DNA from: Ophthalmolycus amberensis
Taxonomy: Eukaryota; Chordata; Actinopteri; Perciformes; Zoarcidae
Direction of reading: 5' to 3'
Assembly: GCA_024529925.1 (NCBI GenBank)
Contig: JAFEUB010000809.1
Coordinates: forward strand, 564,501 to 628,500
Length of the DNA stretch: 64,000 bases
The notes under the pieces are model-generated. The model searched no databases, had not been told where the DNA came from, and worked only from the letters and a program-made list of their open reading frames with translations. The position numbers and the translations under genes were made by a program. This document shows, piece by piece, positions 50,666 to 62,378 of the stretch (within the stretch, counting starts at the first letter, position 1; each line of letters starts with the position of its first letter).

Positions 50666-52954
50666 GTTTCATACACAGGCTGTACACGGGCAATATTTGT
50701 CTGATAAGAAAGGTCACTTTTGAAAGCACACAAACCACAGGCTGCACTTTTAAAGCTTCACCAGAAAGAGAAAGGAGGGCAGCCGAGCCTCTGGACACCT
50801 CACTCAGCCAGTCATAATTACAGAACAAATCGCACTGCTCTTTTCCCTCCATGTCATTTGAAATAGTGGATTAAGAGCACAAAAAAAGCTTCTTTTTTTT
50901 TTAAGCTCGGCCATCTGTGTTTGCTGCGAGAGCTTGTGTGTGTCGGCTCAGGGCCCTGAAACTGGGTCATCTGGGTGTTGCGAAAAGAAAAGGCTGGACT
51001 CTGGCTGCAAAGCTGCCTGGACCTCGCTCAGGTAGGGGAGAGAGGGAGGCAGAAATTGATGGGTTGGGGCCTCGGAGATTGACGAGTGGAAAGGTCAGGA
51101 CAGTACGTCGCAGCTCTGTTGCTGGGGGAGATATTTTTGGACAGCACGCAGGGGTCACGGCGCCAGACTGTCAGCCTCCGCTCCAGTGTGGTTGCAGGGG
51201 CCGCGGCCAAGGCCGAGGCAGGAGAGCCTCAAGGTCCTGCACCTTTTCTGCTGACAGAAAGAGGGAATGCGCGAGGGATGGAAGGGGTGGAAAGGTCACA
51301 AGAACCTGGAGGCCATGCTGCTTTTACAGGTCTAAATAAGAACTGACTTTGTTCTTGCGCACAAACGATCATCCGTGCAGGGTGGCTTTCGGGGTCAAGA
51401 TGGTACAAGGAAAGGGCTGCTGGGTACACACTCTCATTTCGGAGGCGAGTGACAGTTCAGGAGTGTCACCCGTCCACAAATTGTGTGAAATGTGATATCA
51501 CTCAGAGGCTGACCCAGATAGCCAGAGAGCCACTGGAGTCACGGATATCAGGTGGACAGGAAGTTCCAAATCCATCAGAGATCGACGGCACTTCAATTCA
51601 ATGTTTCTGCTTGATTGACAGCGCCGACTTCTATTTCTACTATCTCAGCTAATTAGTTGTTGAAAAAAAACAACACTGAAGATTATTGAAGTTGCCCCAT
51701 CAACATGCTACTTGCAGAATTGTAACAACATTTGAATGCAGCGGAAATACACTTTTATCGTGACCATTGTCATTTATTGAAACAATATGAATTGGAATGC
51801 GTCTATAACTTTCATATGGCCTCCGTTTCGCGTCGGGCCAAACAAGGCCCTTCAGCTGTGATATAATCTCAACATACCGCTGCCAGAGCCTTCCTCTCTC
51901 GGTCGGTAAAGAGATGGTTGAGTAACCTCTACCTGAGCAGTATGTGTGTTGCAATCAGAGATTTTCTGTGCTTTTATTGACATAGCCTGGCCGGCCGCAC
52001 GTGACTTTTAGTGCATGTTAGTGCACGTAGCGTGCCCCACTGCTTAGCTCACGGCTGCCGCTCTGCACTGCTCTCATGTGGCGGTTATAGACCAGCTCTG
52101 TTGTGTGTCTGGGTTTTGACAGGATTGGTGGCGATTCAGGAAGTAAACAGACTTGAAGAGAGAGAGAGAGTACCAATGTTGTGTGTTGGGTGCACCCCGT
52201 GTTCTGCAGTTACTAAATAAATGCGATAAATCGAAGAACCACTCATTACTTGACAAGTTTGTTGCACAATCTATATTTCATAGTCGAGTGGAGTGACATC
52301 ACAGACAGCCATGTCAAGTGATGAATCATTTGTCACTTGTTGCCACGGTAGTCATGTATTCTGCAGCCCGATGGAGAGCAGTCAGACACTAGTGAGGCCA
52401 GGCCCGGCGGAGGCAGCCTCCTTCTGGTGCTGAGCACTTGGGATTGGTAAAGTAACCGGAGTGAAGCCGGGGAGCTTGCCGTCAAACTCATCTATCAATT
52501 TATCCCTTGCTTTCCGCATGAACTGGCAACTTGACTGAGGACACATACAACGACACCAACGTTGTTGTACTTTTGGCTCTCAAGTCTTGTTCGATGCGGC
52601 AAGAAAACAGCAGATATCTTCCACAGAGATTAAAGCATTAATTTAGGATTCCTTCAATTCAAAAAAAAATAAATGAATTCACAATCATAATCATTGTTTT
52701 TAGGAAAAGCAATATCTTTTATTCGGCACCTTTTCTAAAAACTCTGTGGATGTATTATTCTTTAAAGATTATTCTTCTACATAAATATGTTATGAATATG
52801 ACCTTTTTTTAATAAGCATGGTCCCACAATAAAAGGTAAGTTTAATGTTTGTGTTTAGAGGATAAATAAAAGAAACAAACATTGAAAGTCGTCTGCAATC
52901 GTAAAATGTGAAGAAGACGTTGGGGACCGCTGAAGAAAAGAAATGACAAAAAGA

Positions 52955-54635
52955 GGAAACTCGTTTGTTTAAACATTTTATTGCTATGTAAAATTAAAAA
53001 TCTCATACCTCCAATGAAAAAGTACTACTTTTAAATAACACAAATAAAATCAGGCAAAAAACAATTTGGCATTGTGCAGTGATGTTCAGTGTGTGGGAAT
53101 TAAATGTGAGCAGATTTAGCACAGCATTGCTGCAACACTTGTTAGTCAGGGTTGATGTTATAAAATGCACACTGTACTGTATCGCTCACAGACTACCATC
53201 TTTAAAAGTCTCGTGTCATTTCATTGGGGAGAACACAGAGCCAAGAAAACGACGAAACATATAACGCTGCGTTTCTCCCTATCGACATGTAATGCTATAT
53301 CTAACTGAGGTCCTACAGTGTTTTCATGACATACCCTGAAATAAAACCCAACTGAACACATGAAGTTCGTGTGCTTATTATTGGCACATCCATGATCTCC
53401 GAGGCGACTGCTCCTACAGTGCGGTGGGAGAAAAGGCTGCAGCTGCTCGTCCCAGGAAATTCGCCGCCGTCACGGTACAGAACATTTGAGCTGCTGATCC
53501 ACGTCATTCACCGTGCCACACAATCTGAAAGTGATGTGACGTATCCTTGTTGTCTCTGACACAAGTGAAGTGTCTCCTTCTTAGTGAAGCCGCTACAAAG
53601 ACACAATAATTAATGACAAACAAACACAAAACTTCAAGTATATTCCAAACGCAGCTCCTCCTCTTCTGGGCGAAGGACTAAAACTCTAGGCATGCAAACA
53701 CTAGTTATGTGCACCCACTTTCTCTTTCTGTGACATACTGCAAAGTGCATATTAGGGACTGGGTGCTCTCCTAAAGACTTAAGTTTGGCTCATTGCGCTG
53801 TGGCGTCAAAGTTAGCTCATTCTCTAAGAGGCAAAGAGGGGTGGCTTTACTACATTGAGATTCTAAACGTGTTAATAATGCTGCACTCGATATATAACAC
53901 AGGTAAAACATGAAGCATTAGCATTCAAAAGTTTGCTAATTCAAAAAAACAGTTTCAATTCTCTGTGCAAAACTGGAATATAAAGTGACTGTGGAAACAT
54001 TTACAAAACATAAAGCCTCTCATATAAGTTGTGAAATAAATAAATAAAATTCAGACATAAAATAACTGATTACAGCCAGAAGAAATAAGATTTGTGTTGT
54101 TGTTTTTTTACACAAGGGATAGCTTTGTTGATCATTCCATATCCGCATTCTGCATCAGCATTCACTGCATTCATGGAATACCTTACAAAATAAGTAAGTA
54201 AATAAATAAATAATCCTTGCATTGTTTAGTATTTGTTATTTTTTCCTTTTACAGTACCATGACTTGTAACTGTACAGTGAGTAGGTATAATACAGCAATT
54301 ACAATGAGAAAAGAGGGGTAAACCCATTGTCTGGTGTTACATGGGGCTGAAAGTGGGGCTTGAGGGTACCGGTGGTCTGCTGGTCTAGGCCGGTCCAGAC
54401 TGGTCTAAATTGAACGAGGCCCTTTAGCAATCCATAATCATCTGGCCCTTCTTTGTTGGTCTGCCACAAGGGGGAATTGGCTCAGGTTGAGGCTCCGGCC
54501 GGTTTCCAGAGCTGCCTCGACTTCAGATCTGTGCCGGACTTGCTGAGATCGGAGTTTGGCTGGGTGAGAGTCGGGGGGGGGGGGGAGGTTGGTTGAGGTC
54601 AAAAGGTGTAGGGAGCCAGGGCTGCCGCGGTGACC
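52955..54635 (-). other. probable 3'UTR of the minus-strand gene
   Basis: This stretch follows the stop codon at 54636-54638 on the minus strand. The first AATAAA poly(A) signal on that strand is at 52977-52982 (GCAATAAAATG context). Cleavage 10-30 bases beyond would end the transcript near 52955, giving a 3'UTR of about 1.7 kb. A second minus-strand AATAAA at 52718-52723 could serve as an alternative. The assignment rests on the signal and on the exon model; there is no transcript evidence. Confidence 0.4.
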
Positions 54636-54756
54636 TCAGAAGTGGCCCATCCTGGCGGCGAAAAGGCTGCGTGACCGCGGCACTGTCGAAGAGAGGCGGC
54701 CAAAGCTGGACGAAGGCCACTTCATGATGAACTGGGAGGTCACTGGCAGCAGATAC
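54636..54756 (-). CDS. last coding exon of an unidentified protein gene
   Basis: On the minus strand a pyrimidine-rich tract ending CTGTCCAG meets this exon at 54756. The first base completes a codon begun in the previous exon, and 39 residues follow before TGA at 54636-54638. The encoded tail runs YLLPVTSQFIMKWPSSSF, then a basic serine-rich stretch with PRSRSLF, and ends ARMGHF. Its phase matches the exon at 60494-60667 exactly: the two bases AG there plus G here give Arg. I do not recognise the family. The basic, Ser-rich C-terminus looks like a flexible tail after a helical domain. The exon stands about 5.7 kb from the previous one, in a compartment that also contains another candidate terminal exon at 56378-56472. 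Confidence 0.6.
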
Positions 54757-55019
54757 CTGGACAGACGGACACGAGCGAGGGACGGAGGGATTAAGGGAAA
54801 GGATGAACATAATGAGAGGATTAGATATGCATAGGTCACAATTTAGAGGTTAGGGCGCGTCAGTGCTCGGCACTGAGACCACACTTCATATATTTCTACC
54901 ATTCTACCATTTTACGGCCGTCTCCATTTGCACATTTCAACTCTAATAATAGCTTGGTGATTTCAAGATATCGTGACATCACCCTCCCCTTGAAAACGAG
55001 AAAAAAAGATTGTGAGATC

Positions 55020-55312
55020 CATATGAGTTAATCAACTGAGCAGTTTGTCTATAAAATGCCAGAAAATAATTCAAAATGATGGTTATAATTCCCAACACAC
55101 CAAAGGGGACGAGATGTCCTGTTTTGTCTGACCAACAGTCCAAAACCCAAATATATTCATTTTACTTTCATGGATGGCAAAGAAAAGCATCACATTCTCA
55201 TATTTAAAATGTGTCAACAGCAATTGTTTGGCTTTATTATCAGGGATTAATATCAACTATTTTGATTAGTCAATTATCAAAATAGTTGACGATTAATTTT
55301 CCAGCTGTAATT
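55020..55312 (+). mobile_element. diverged copy of the 49.4-kb MITE family
   Basis: The segment contains AGTCCAAAACCCAAATATAT and GTCTGACCAACAG in the same order and orientation as the corresponding parts of the element at 49363-49707. It ends with TGATTAGTCAATTATCAAAA followed by TAGTTGACGATTAATTTTCC and CAGCTGTAA, the degenerate right end of the family. The left end is no longer clear, so the start coordinate is approximate. It lies in the last intron of the minus-strand gene. Confidence 0.6.
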
Positions 55313-56127
55313 TCATGTAATGTACCAAATGTAAACTCTCAGTTAGCGTTCTGTTTAATTAGGGTTATATGCAGTATTTATGTACGCGTAGACAAATAAA
55401 TGATTGACCTCATACTGACAGAAGCAGATGCTTTCAGGACAACTGAATTTTTCAACTTTGACCTTTTTCTTAAATTTTTGGTATCATGAACAGAAAATCC
55501 TCACCTATCATTCCGAGGCATAGGCGTCAGTACCTTTCTAAGACTTTTCTATGACACCTTCCACCGAGACAGAGCAGTGAGGCAGCTCCTGCTAACAGCG
55601 TTCCAGTACCTGAGAATGAGACCAGCGTCAGGTTGAGAGAGAGTAAGGAGGGGCTCAACCCTGCTCCCATCTTCCTTTAGCTACTGGAAATGAGTCAGAT
55701 ATGGTTGTCAGAGCAATGTCAGATGAGATGATCAACTCGTGGGCAAAGTTAACTGAAGGTTATGCAAATGTTTGGGGTACTGTTCAGAAGACATGAGGCA
55801 GGGGAAGTTTGAATTCTTCCAGACTGATCAGTTGGAAGAATGACTTACGTGTATGGGCTTTTGCAGTACTTGTCATATTGTGACGTTATACATTATGTGA
55901 CCTTTTTTGCCACTTCCGCAGCAAGGATCTTTAGCTCATAAAAAAATACATCTGATAATCGTTTAGTTGAAAGAGAACAATGGGCAAAAGAAATAGTCCC
56001 CGTGGAAGTGTTTAAGATGTGACAATCTAATCAAAAGGGAGCCAGTGGGGCGGAGGATCACAGAGTGAAGAAATGATATTATCTTCCTTTAAGCTGGTGC
56101 AGAGATAGCATACTTTTTCCTTCTGAC

Positions 56128-56129
<2 letters not shown>

Positions 56130-56177
<48 letters not shown>

Positions 56178-56197
56178 CTCTCTCTCGCTCTCTCTCC
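56130..56197. repeat. (CT)n microsatellite
   Basis: This is a 68-bp pyrimidine array, mostly CT with two CG interruptions. Minus-strand frames through it give only Arg-Glu repeats. Confidence 0.95.
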
Positions 56198-56377
56198 TTG
56201 TGAAATAGCTGTTGGACAAATTAGCCGAGCAGTTTCTTTTAAAGTCGACCGGAAAGAGAGAAAAAAAAGAAAGCACATGTCGCTGAGGGCGCCCGCTTCA
56301 ACACAGTAGACTCAGGAGAGTTAGAACAGATCCAAATTAACTTCATTTAGTCCAACGAGAGTGTCCTTGAAGCAGCT

Positions 56378-56472
56378 TCAAGTGGGCCGTGGGTATCCCT
56401 CCAGCACGTCCTCTTCTCTCTGACTGGACTTGGTGAACAAGGGCTCAGTCCGGCACTTCTTAAACTCCTCCA
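56378..56472 (-). CDS. candidate alternative terminal exon (unassigned)
   Basis: On the minus strand a pyrimidine-rich stretch ending TTTGAG precedes an open block from 56472. It encodes 30 residues and a TGA at 56378-56380: it begins EEFKKCRTEPLF, has TKSSQREEDVLEG, and ends YPRPT. Codon choice is strongly coding-like, with 22 of 30 third positions being G or C, and the peptide is charged and plausible as a C-terminus. However, it needs a donor exon ending one base into a codon, whereas the exon at 60494-60667 ends two bases in. It cannot join that exon directly without an intermediate exon. It may belong to an isoform, to a different gene, or be chance. Confidence 0.25.
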
Positions 56473-57550
56473 CTCAAACCCAAGAGAACAGGTGGGCAGG
56501 ATGTGTTTTGCTTTAAGCCTTTTCATATTTACTTCTAAGTGCAGTCTTCAAGGGGACATTTCGTGATTCCATACCATGATTTTGCGTCACCCTTGTTTTC
56601 TTTCTACATTTGTTATGTTTCTCTTCCCCCTGCTCGGCACCTTATTCCATCGCCTGCCTATGTGATTCCCTGTATTCCTCCATTGGGATTCTGTTCATGG
56701 ATTGGGGAGGGGGGGGAGGTGGGCTTTGGCTGAAAACCCCTGAGCCCAGGCATGGAAATGACAGTAAAAAAGAAAAAGAAAAGAAAGAAAATCAAATATT
56801 GAACATCCATTGGGGGCCCGAGTGTGTGTTCTTCAGAGACCCTCTGGTATTCACTTTGAGAATATTCTGCTTATAGACAGCATCACGGTGCTGGTAGTGG
56901 TAAGGGGTGGGGTAGGAGGGCTTCTCACGTCCAAGCGGCCGCTGTCTCTGCAGGCTATATTTAATTGGATTCACATTCGGTATCTTCCAGGTTCGTCCTC
57001 CTTTTGATCATGAAGAAGGTCTTAACAACGTGCATGCTTGAAAGCCAGGGGGGAGGCTTGTTCATGCACTTGTGCTTTGCTTCAATCCATCAGTTGACAG
57101 GGAGACGGAAAGATACTCTCCTGCGCCGCTCCTGACATGCAGAGCTACAATCTGCCGCTGTTCCTCCTGACGGGCCTTCCACGCTACTCTTTAGTCCTCC
57201 ATCGAGATGCAACTGCCACAGCGAATTAAGAGAAGCCAGAGAAAAACAAAATGCCACGACTAAGGACGGAGGGATAGACTGCCGCGATAGCTGACGCAAT
57301 CATAAACCAAGAGGTACAAAGAGCCTTGAAGGTTATCTGCAGCCCACATTCAGCTCAACACCCCAATTAACCCGAATTACTGCCACACTTTTCAGACAGA
57401 TGAAAGTTAATAGAATCTGAAACTTTTGTCATTACGGGGAAATTGTCTTTGGGTAGTGACAGTAATTTCAGGCTTAACAAGAAAGTCATTAGTGGAGCTA
57501 TTTGGCTACTTCCTCTCATCTGCCCACACAGACTGAAGGACTTTGCTCAG

Positions 57551-57700
57551 ACCAATGGGGCTGTTGACATACCTGATCAGGGCACTCAACAGAGGAAGGA
57601 GGCTTGAACAAGAGCGGGCAGGTGTGGTCAACAATGGAGACCCCAAAGACCCCAGCCTACAGACCTACTTTGACGTGTGCCAAAGCCTGCTGAGAGCTCT
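57551..57700 (+). CDS. candidate internal exon on the opposite strand (unassigned)
   Basis: A CTTTGCTCAG acceptor-like sequence is followed by 150 bases open in one frame and then a consensus donor GTAAGT at 57701. The 49 full codons begin MGLLTYLIRALNRGRRLEQE one codon after the start and end QTYFDVCQSLLRAL, an amphipathic helical pattern with reasonable codon use. The length is a multiple of three. It lies antisense inside the last intron of the minus-strand gene. No neighbouring plus-strand exon with a matching phase was found, and the protein is not recognised, so it could be a nested gene's exon or chance. Confidence 0.3.
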
Positions 57701-60493
57701 GTAAGTGTATGTCATGGATGTGCGTGTGCATGCACAAGAGACTAAGTGGATATTGAGTTTGTTAGTGCGAAGTTGCCTGAATGTATGGTGTTTGATTCTA
57801 ATGTGTGGAGGTTAGAATGTGGAGGTTCTTCTACTGTTCTTCTAGAAAAGTATTTTTTTGTGTACGATTACATATTGAACTGGAACCCGTAAAATATCTG
57901 TCCACTTGAGTCTTTGAGAAATGTCATACATAGTAACCAGGTGTCATTAATGGCTGTGGTATTAACTATGGCTGGTCAGTAGCTGGTCATCTGATGGGAA
58001 TCATTTCTTGACCCACAATTTCTCCATTCAGTTTAGTTCAGTGGAGTTGTGATAAAATAAACCTAATTATTGTTTTATTATTAAATTATTTATTTGCAAG
58101 TTGACATTACATTCCAATGTGAGAGGAAATGCACAATCTACACAAGTAAGATACACAGTAACCGGCCACGGCCACGGCCAACATGTTTTCGGTGAGTGAA
58201 GAAGACCTGAAGTTCAACTGCAAGTCCAAAATAAGTCTCTCCCTAGCACAGGCTTATAAAAGAGCTAACAGCTAACTTTAATGGCGGCTGCACTGATGTT
58301 CACGCTCTACTCAGTAAAACTGGTATTGAGCCGAGGTAAATTATAATGCAATCATGATGTGTTCTTGTAAAATGTAGTTTTTGGCTAGAAACTTTAATAA
58401 ATACAGTTGTTTGAAGGAGATGTTATTACAGAAATATAAAATGAATATCAGAGATGGAATTATGATCTGTTTAACTTACTAACAATAGCTCAAAGCGTCT
58501 CATAAAATATAAGTAAAACTACTGATGCAAAGATTTATTTTAATCAAAGCAAGTATTTTAATTAAAATACAATCATTTATTTCCTAATCGTTTGAATTGT
58601 GTGTTTTTATGCAAATAAGTGTAAGTTAAAGGGTAACATTTAGGATTGGTGACGGTTTGCACTGACTTTAGGGCGGTGGTGAAAAAGGGAAGTCTCGAAC
58701 CTTGCTGTCAATTATAGTTAAGAAAAATCGGAATCTGCAAAATCTTTTTAAAAACTTAAAAATTGGAAATGGCATAAAAAATAGCAATCTATGTATCTCT
58801 AAATACAATGTATCCTTTAAATGTTTGTGTCAGTTGGATGTGGACACAGCTCGAAGTTAGTTTCAGTGTAAAACATAAAAAGAGGGACCGAAAATCACTC
58901 CGTAACAATCACATGACATGTGCATGAACACGCGCACACACACAATTTACCCTCTCATAGAAAGCGTATGCATCAATGAGAAAATAATCCGAATTGCTTC
59001 TCTTCTGTCTGAAGTGGCATGCCTGATGGAGAGATGTGAACCCATGTGTGTTGTGAAACTGCAAACCACACGATGCAAGCCGAGCCATTTTCTGTCTTGT
59101 TGTGACAAGAAAAAGAGCGGTGCTTGGGCTGATCATGGCACTGATGCGGTGCAGGTGAGGCGCTCGGCTCCCACCGAGGCCACTTGTACTAAAAATGCAC
59201 TCAGTGTGAGATGCTCTTGATAAACGTGTCGAGTGAAAGGTATAGCTAAGCATGTGGCAGCAGGATGATTGGCTGGTGATGTACAGCAAGCTGGCCGAAT
59301 GGTTGCGGCGCGGACAAACAGTGCTCTCAACAGTCCTAATATGCTTTCTTCTCCTATCTCCTCCTTCCTTTCAGATATATTGTCTTTTATTTTTGGGCAT
59401 CAGATCATATGAAACGTATCCGATTCTCAAGTCAATCCAAATATTGTCGAGTGAAAGGAGAGGAGACCATGCTAGACTGTTGGTTGTGCAGCTAAAACAG
59501 CCATCATCGGGCAGGTGGGGCCTTTGTTACAGCGGTGAGGTGGTGGGGAGCAGCAGGGAACGGGGACGGTGCTGGTAGATGGTGGGGGGAGGGGGGTGGG
59601 GGGTTTAGCAGAACTAAACCAAGCAAAGACCTGCGTCGAGGGGCGAAGAGGCGGAGGAAGAGGAAGCGGCAGCGACAGCAGCAGGGGTGGAGCCATGGGT
59701 AGAGGCTGGTCCAGCAGCAAATGGTAAGCTTTTTTACACAGACATGTATAGACAGAAGAAATAAGGAGAGACAGACCAATGCATGCTTACATGGACTCTC
59801 AAGGACACCTACATACATATGGGCACACCAATGTGTCATTTTGTGAATGCTTGACTTATTAAATCCAATTACAGTCTTATCTTAAAATCTTCATAGTCCA
59901 CGAATTTATATTCCTCAATCCACCCTCAAAATAAATATGCTAAAAACAATAAAACAATCAATAGCAACAATGTCAGATTAGTCAAGACATAAGTGGCTAA
60001 CCACTGTACACAAACCCCACACGCTTTTTTTCTTTTAACAGCAGAGGTTTTTATACTGGAGGCACAAAGTGATAGCCTGTTAAAATATGCGCAAGAGTTA
60101 TGAATCATGTAAAACGAGGCCCCAGGAAAAAAATAGAGCTCTCTCTCTCTCTCCCTCTCTCGTAAGGTCATTTGCTGCACAGGCTCATCTGGGCTCTAAT
60201 TGAATTAAGCAGGCCTCAGGGGGCCCCGGGCTAACCTGAGCGCTAATCTGTGGGCCATTATTTCCTGTTAACAGCACACTCCCTCTCTCCAGCCCCCTCC
60301 CTGGGGTTTAGATGAACCCTGAGAACACTAAGAACAGCTTTAACCCGGGACCTACCAGTAGAGTCTTGAATCCCATCTCATGCAGCCACCCTATTGTATA
60401 ATAAACTATCTATTACAACAGTAAAGCTTTAAGAATCTTTCACAAATAAAGACCTCAGGGGGAAGTCATTGAAGGGTTGGGTTTCCTTCTCAC

Positions 60494-60667
60494 CTGGTGT
60501 CGTCCCACTCTGGGCTGAGTCCGGTCAAAGAGCCACGGGACTCTGAGACAAACTTGTAGACGACCAACAGGCAGTCTCGGCACAGCTGGACCAGCCGGCG
60601 GCAGCACAGCAGCTCCTGAGGGGACACCACCTCGCTGCTCTTACTGAAGATGGCCTCCCACGATGAA
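60494..60667 (-). CDS. internal exon of the unidentified minus-strand gene
   Basis: On the minus strand the acceptor GCGCTCCAG leads into this 174-base exon, and the donor CACCAG/GTGAGA closes it at 60494. The exon starts with the last base of a split Gly codon from 63296-63456, carries 57 full codons and leaves AG for a split Arg with the last exon, so both junctions are in phase. The peptide starts SSWEAIFSKSSEVV, continues with SPQELLCCRRLVQLCRDC and LLVVYKFV, and ends SPEWDDT. It is predicted to be mainly helical, with clustered cysteines but no metal-binding spacing. I do not recognise the family. There is no signal peptide, and the LLVV patch is too short for a membrane span. Confidence 0.7.
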
Positions 60668-61201
60668 CTGGAGCGCAAACAAGAGGGCACGCACACACAC
60701 ACTCAAATAAAGTCAGTAAAGATAATCATCACCATGTATTCATCAGTATGCACAAGTATACAGTGCATGTGTATGCATCGTGCAGGCACACAGATTAAGT
60801 CACACTCATTCATATGGTTATATGTTCTTCATACTGTTTGGCCTTTACTGTACATGTGTGCATATACATTTGCATGAACACTTGCAGGCAGACACACAGG
60901 GAGGAAGGATGAAACAGATCCGAGTACAGTTAACCCCCTTTACAACCCCGGACATACCCCTGACTGTGAGAGAGCTTCAACAACTGAGACACACAACCCA
61001 GGGGGGTGCGTTTGATGTCTACCCCCTTTCACTCCTGAGGAGGTGGGGGGTGCTTCCTCTGAAAGGGTTCAAAACTGAGTTTTTTCATTCTCTTTCTCTA
61101 AGTCGTTTACAAAGCCTGTTGAATTCATCGCCCACAATAGCTGCGAGGCCGTTTGATTGTTGTTAAATCCCTGAGATACAATATCAAACAGGAGACAGCG
61201 A

Positions 61202-61218
61202 GGGGGGGGGGGGGGGGG
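61202..61218. repeat. G17 homopolymer
   Basis: A run of 17 guanines is read directly within an intron of the minus-strand gene; on that transcript it would be a C run. Confidence 0.9.
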
Positions 61219-61799
61219 ATTTGGCGTGTGCTTTTCGAGGTGCACCCGCTTCTCTGTCGCAGCATGGCATCGAGCCCCCCTGTTGGGTTTATCCATGTTT
61301 GGGCCGTGGCCTGTTGAAGGGAGGGGCCAGACGGTAGGCTAGCATTCTAGCTGGATCAGCCAGACAGGCTGTAGTCAGACAAAAGCTGCATGGGGGTAGC
61401 TGAGGCTAGGCTAGGCTAATCCTCCCAGTCATCTACCCCTCCACCCAACCTTTTCTCTCCTGGTTTGTTTTTTCCTACGATGTCTTATTTTCAATCAATC
61501 CCCTCCCTTTTTCTCTGTTGCCAGGTCCCCCCCCCCCCCCTTCTTGCCTTCTGCTTATCATCCCCTTCATCTCTATCACCCGCTCACTGCCTTCCTCACT
61601 CTCCCTCAATTACGAATAAAAGGGAGAGCTGTGGGCAGAGACTTCAGTTACACCCTCTGAGTCCTCTGTGTCGAGGGAAGCACGGCCACTGAGCAACTGA
61701 ACTGTAAAGAATATGGAGAGGAGGAGATGCAAGAAGGTCACACCTCCATCACAGACGAGATGAAAAGCTACCGGCGCAGCAGCTGTCTGAATGTGAGGG

Positions 61800-61857
<58 letters not shown>

Positions 61858-61870
61858 GTGTGTGTGTGTG
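61800..61870. repeat. (CTGT)14 microsatellite with TG tail
   Basis: Fourteen perfect tetranucleotide units are followed by a short TG run. The array lies between two exons of the minus-strand gene. Confidence 0.95.
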
Positions 61871-62010
61871 TTTTGCTGCATGTGTGGACTTGTTTGGGAG
61901 TGCTAATGCGTGTGAAATTGTATGGAAACCATTCTTGTCTTTGAGGGAAATGTGTGTTTAAGAAAGCCAATGTGAACCACAAACATTAGTTCTGTGGTTG
62001 TGTATGTACA

Positions 62011-62378
62011 GCAGCGTTCAGTTTTTCTGCTCCACATATCTGGAACAAAGTCCCAGAAAGCTGCAGGTCTGCTGAGACCCTCAGCTCATTTAAATCAAGA
62101 TTGAAGACTTTTCTGTTTGCTGCTGCCTTTAATTGAACCACATTCAATTAATATATTAATCAATTTCCTGCATTTCTGCATTTTACTGCTGTATTTTATT
62201 TCTTACACTGTTTTTTAAAAAAATGTTTTAATGCAATGAATGTTCTTAATTGTTTTTAAATCTCCTTTTCTTTTGCCTTATGTTTTGATGCTTTTAATGG
62301 TTTTATGTGAAGCACTTTGAATTACCTTGTTGTTGAAATGTGCTATACAAATAAACTTGCCTTGCCTTGCCTTTGCCT
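62011..62378 (+). mobile_element. Rex1/Babar-like LINE 3' end
   Basis: The plus strand at 62017-62136 encodes the typical C-terminus of fish CR1/Rex1-type reverse transcriptase ORFs: FSFSAPHIWNKVPESCRSAE, then SSFKSRLKTFLFAAAFN and a stop. A roughly 220-bp AT-rich 3'UTR follows, containing AAGCACTTTGAATTACC and GTGCTATACAAATAAACTTG. It ends in a (CTTGC)n tail at 62356-62377, the signature 3' end of this group. Only the last 40 codons remain, so it is a heavily 5'-truncated copy. It is inserted in sense opposite to the host gene. Confidence 0.85.

Larger units (their letters stand above)
42985..52954. other. mostly non-coding region
   Basis: No exon here can be assigned to a known gene. It contains a MITE at 49363, several CA/TG arrays and two GC-richer intervals (47.7-48.7 and 51.0-51.4 kb) with coding-like but unassigned open blocks that are treated under findings. 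The 193-codon minus-strand frame at 47384-47965 runs through a CA array and is judged spurious. Confidence 0.45.

Noticed and set aside
56350..56489. Plus-strand open block with SLQHVLFSLTGLGEQG and a CAG/GTGGGC border
   Set aside because: It overlaps the minus-strand candidate at 56378-56472, which has clearly better third-position bias. Its acceptor is weak and its phase does not join the block at 57551.
57075..57190. Minus-strand block with AWKARQEEQRQIVALHV and a stop
   Set aside because: Coding-like codons, but the only usable acceptor lacks a pyrimidine tract and an in-frame stop lies just upstream. It does not join the candidate exon at 56.4 kb in phase.
58909..59330. Overlapping open frames on both strands near 59 kb
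   Set aside because: Both strands are open for about 100 codons without domain, splice or phase support, and the 60.5- and 54.7-kb exons join directly without them.
59472..59839. Pro/Leu-rich minus-strand frames of 82 and 111 codons
   Set aside because: Low-complexity translation of a GGTGGGG/GGAGGAAG-rich stretch, without domain or splice support.
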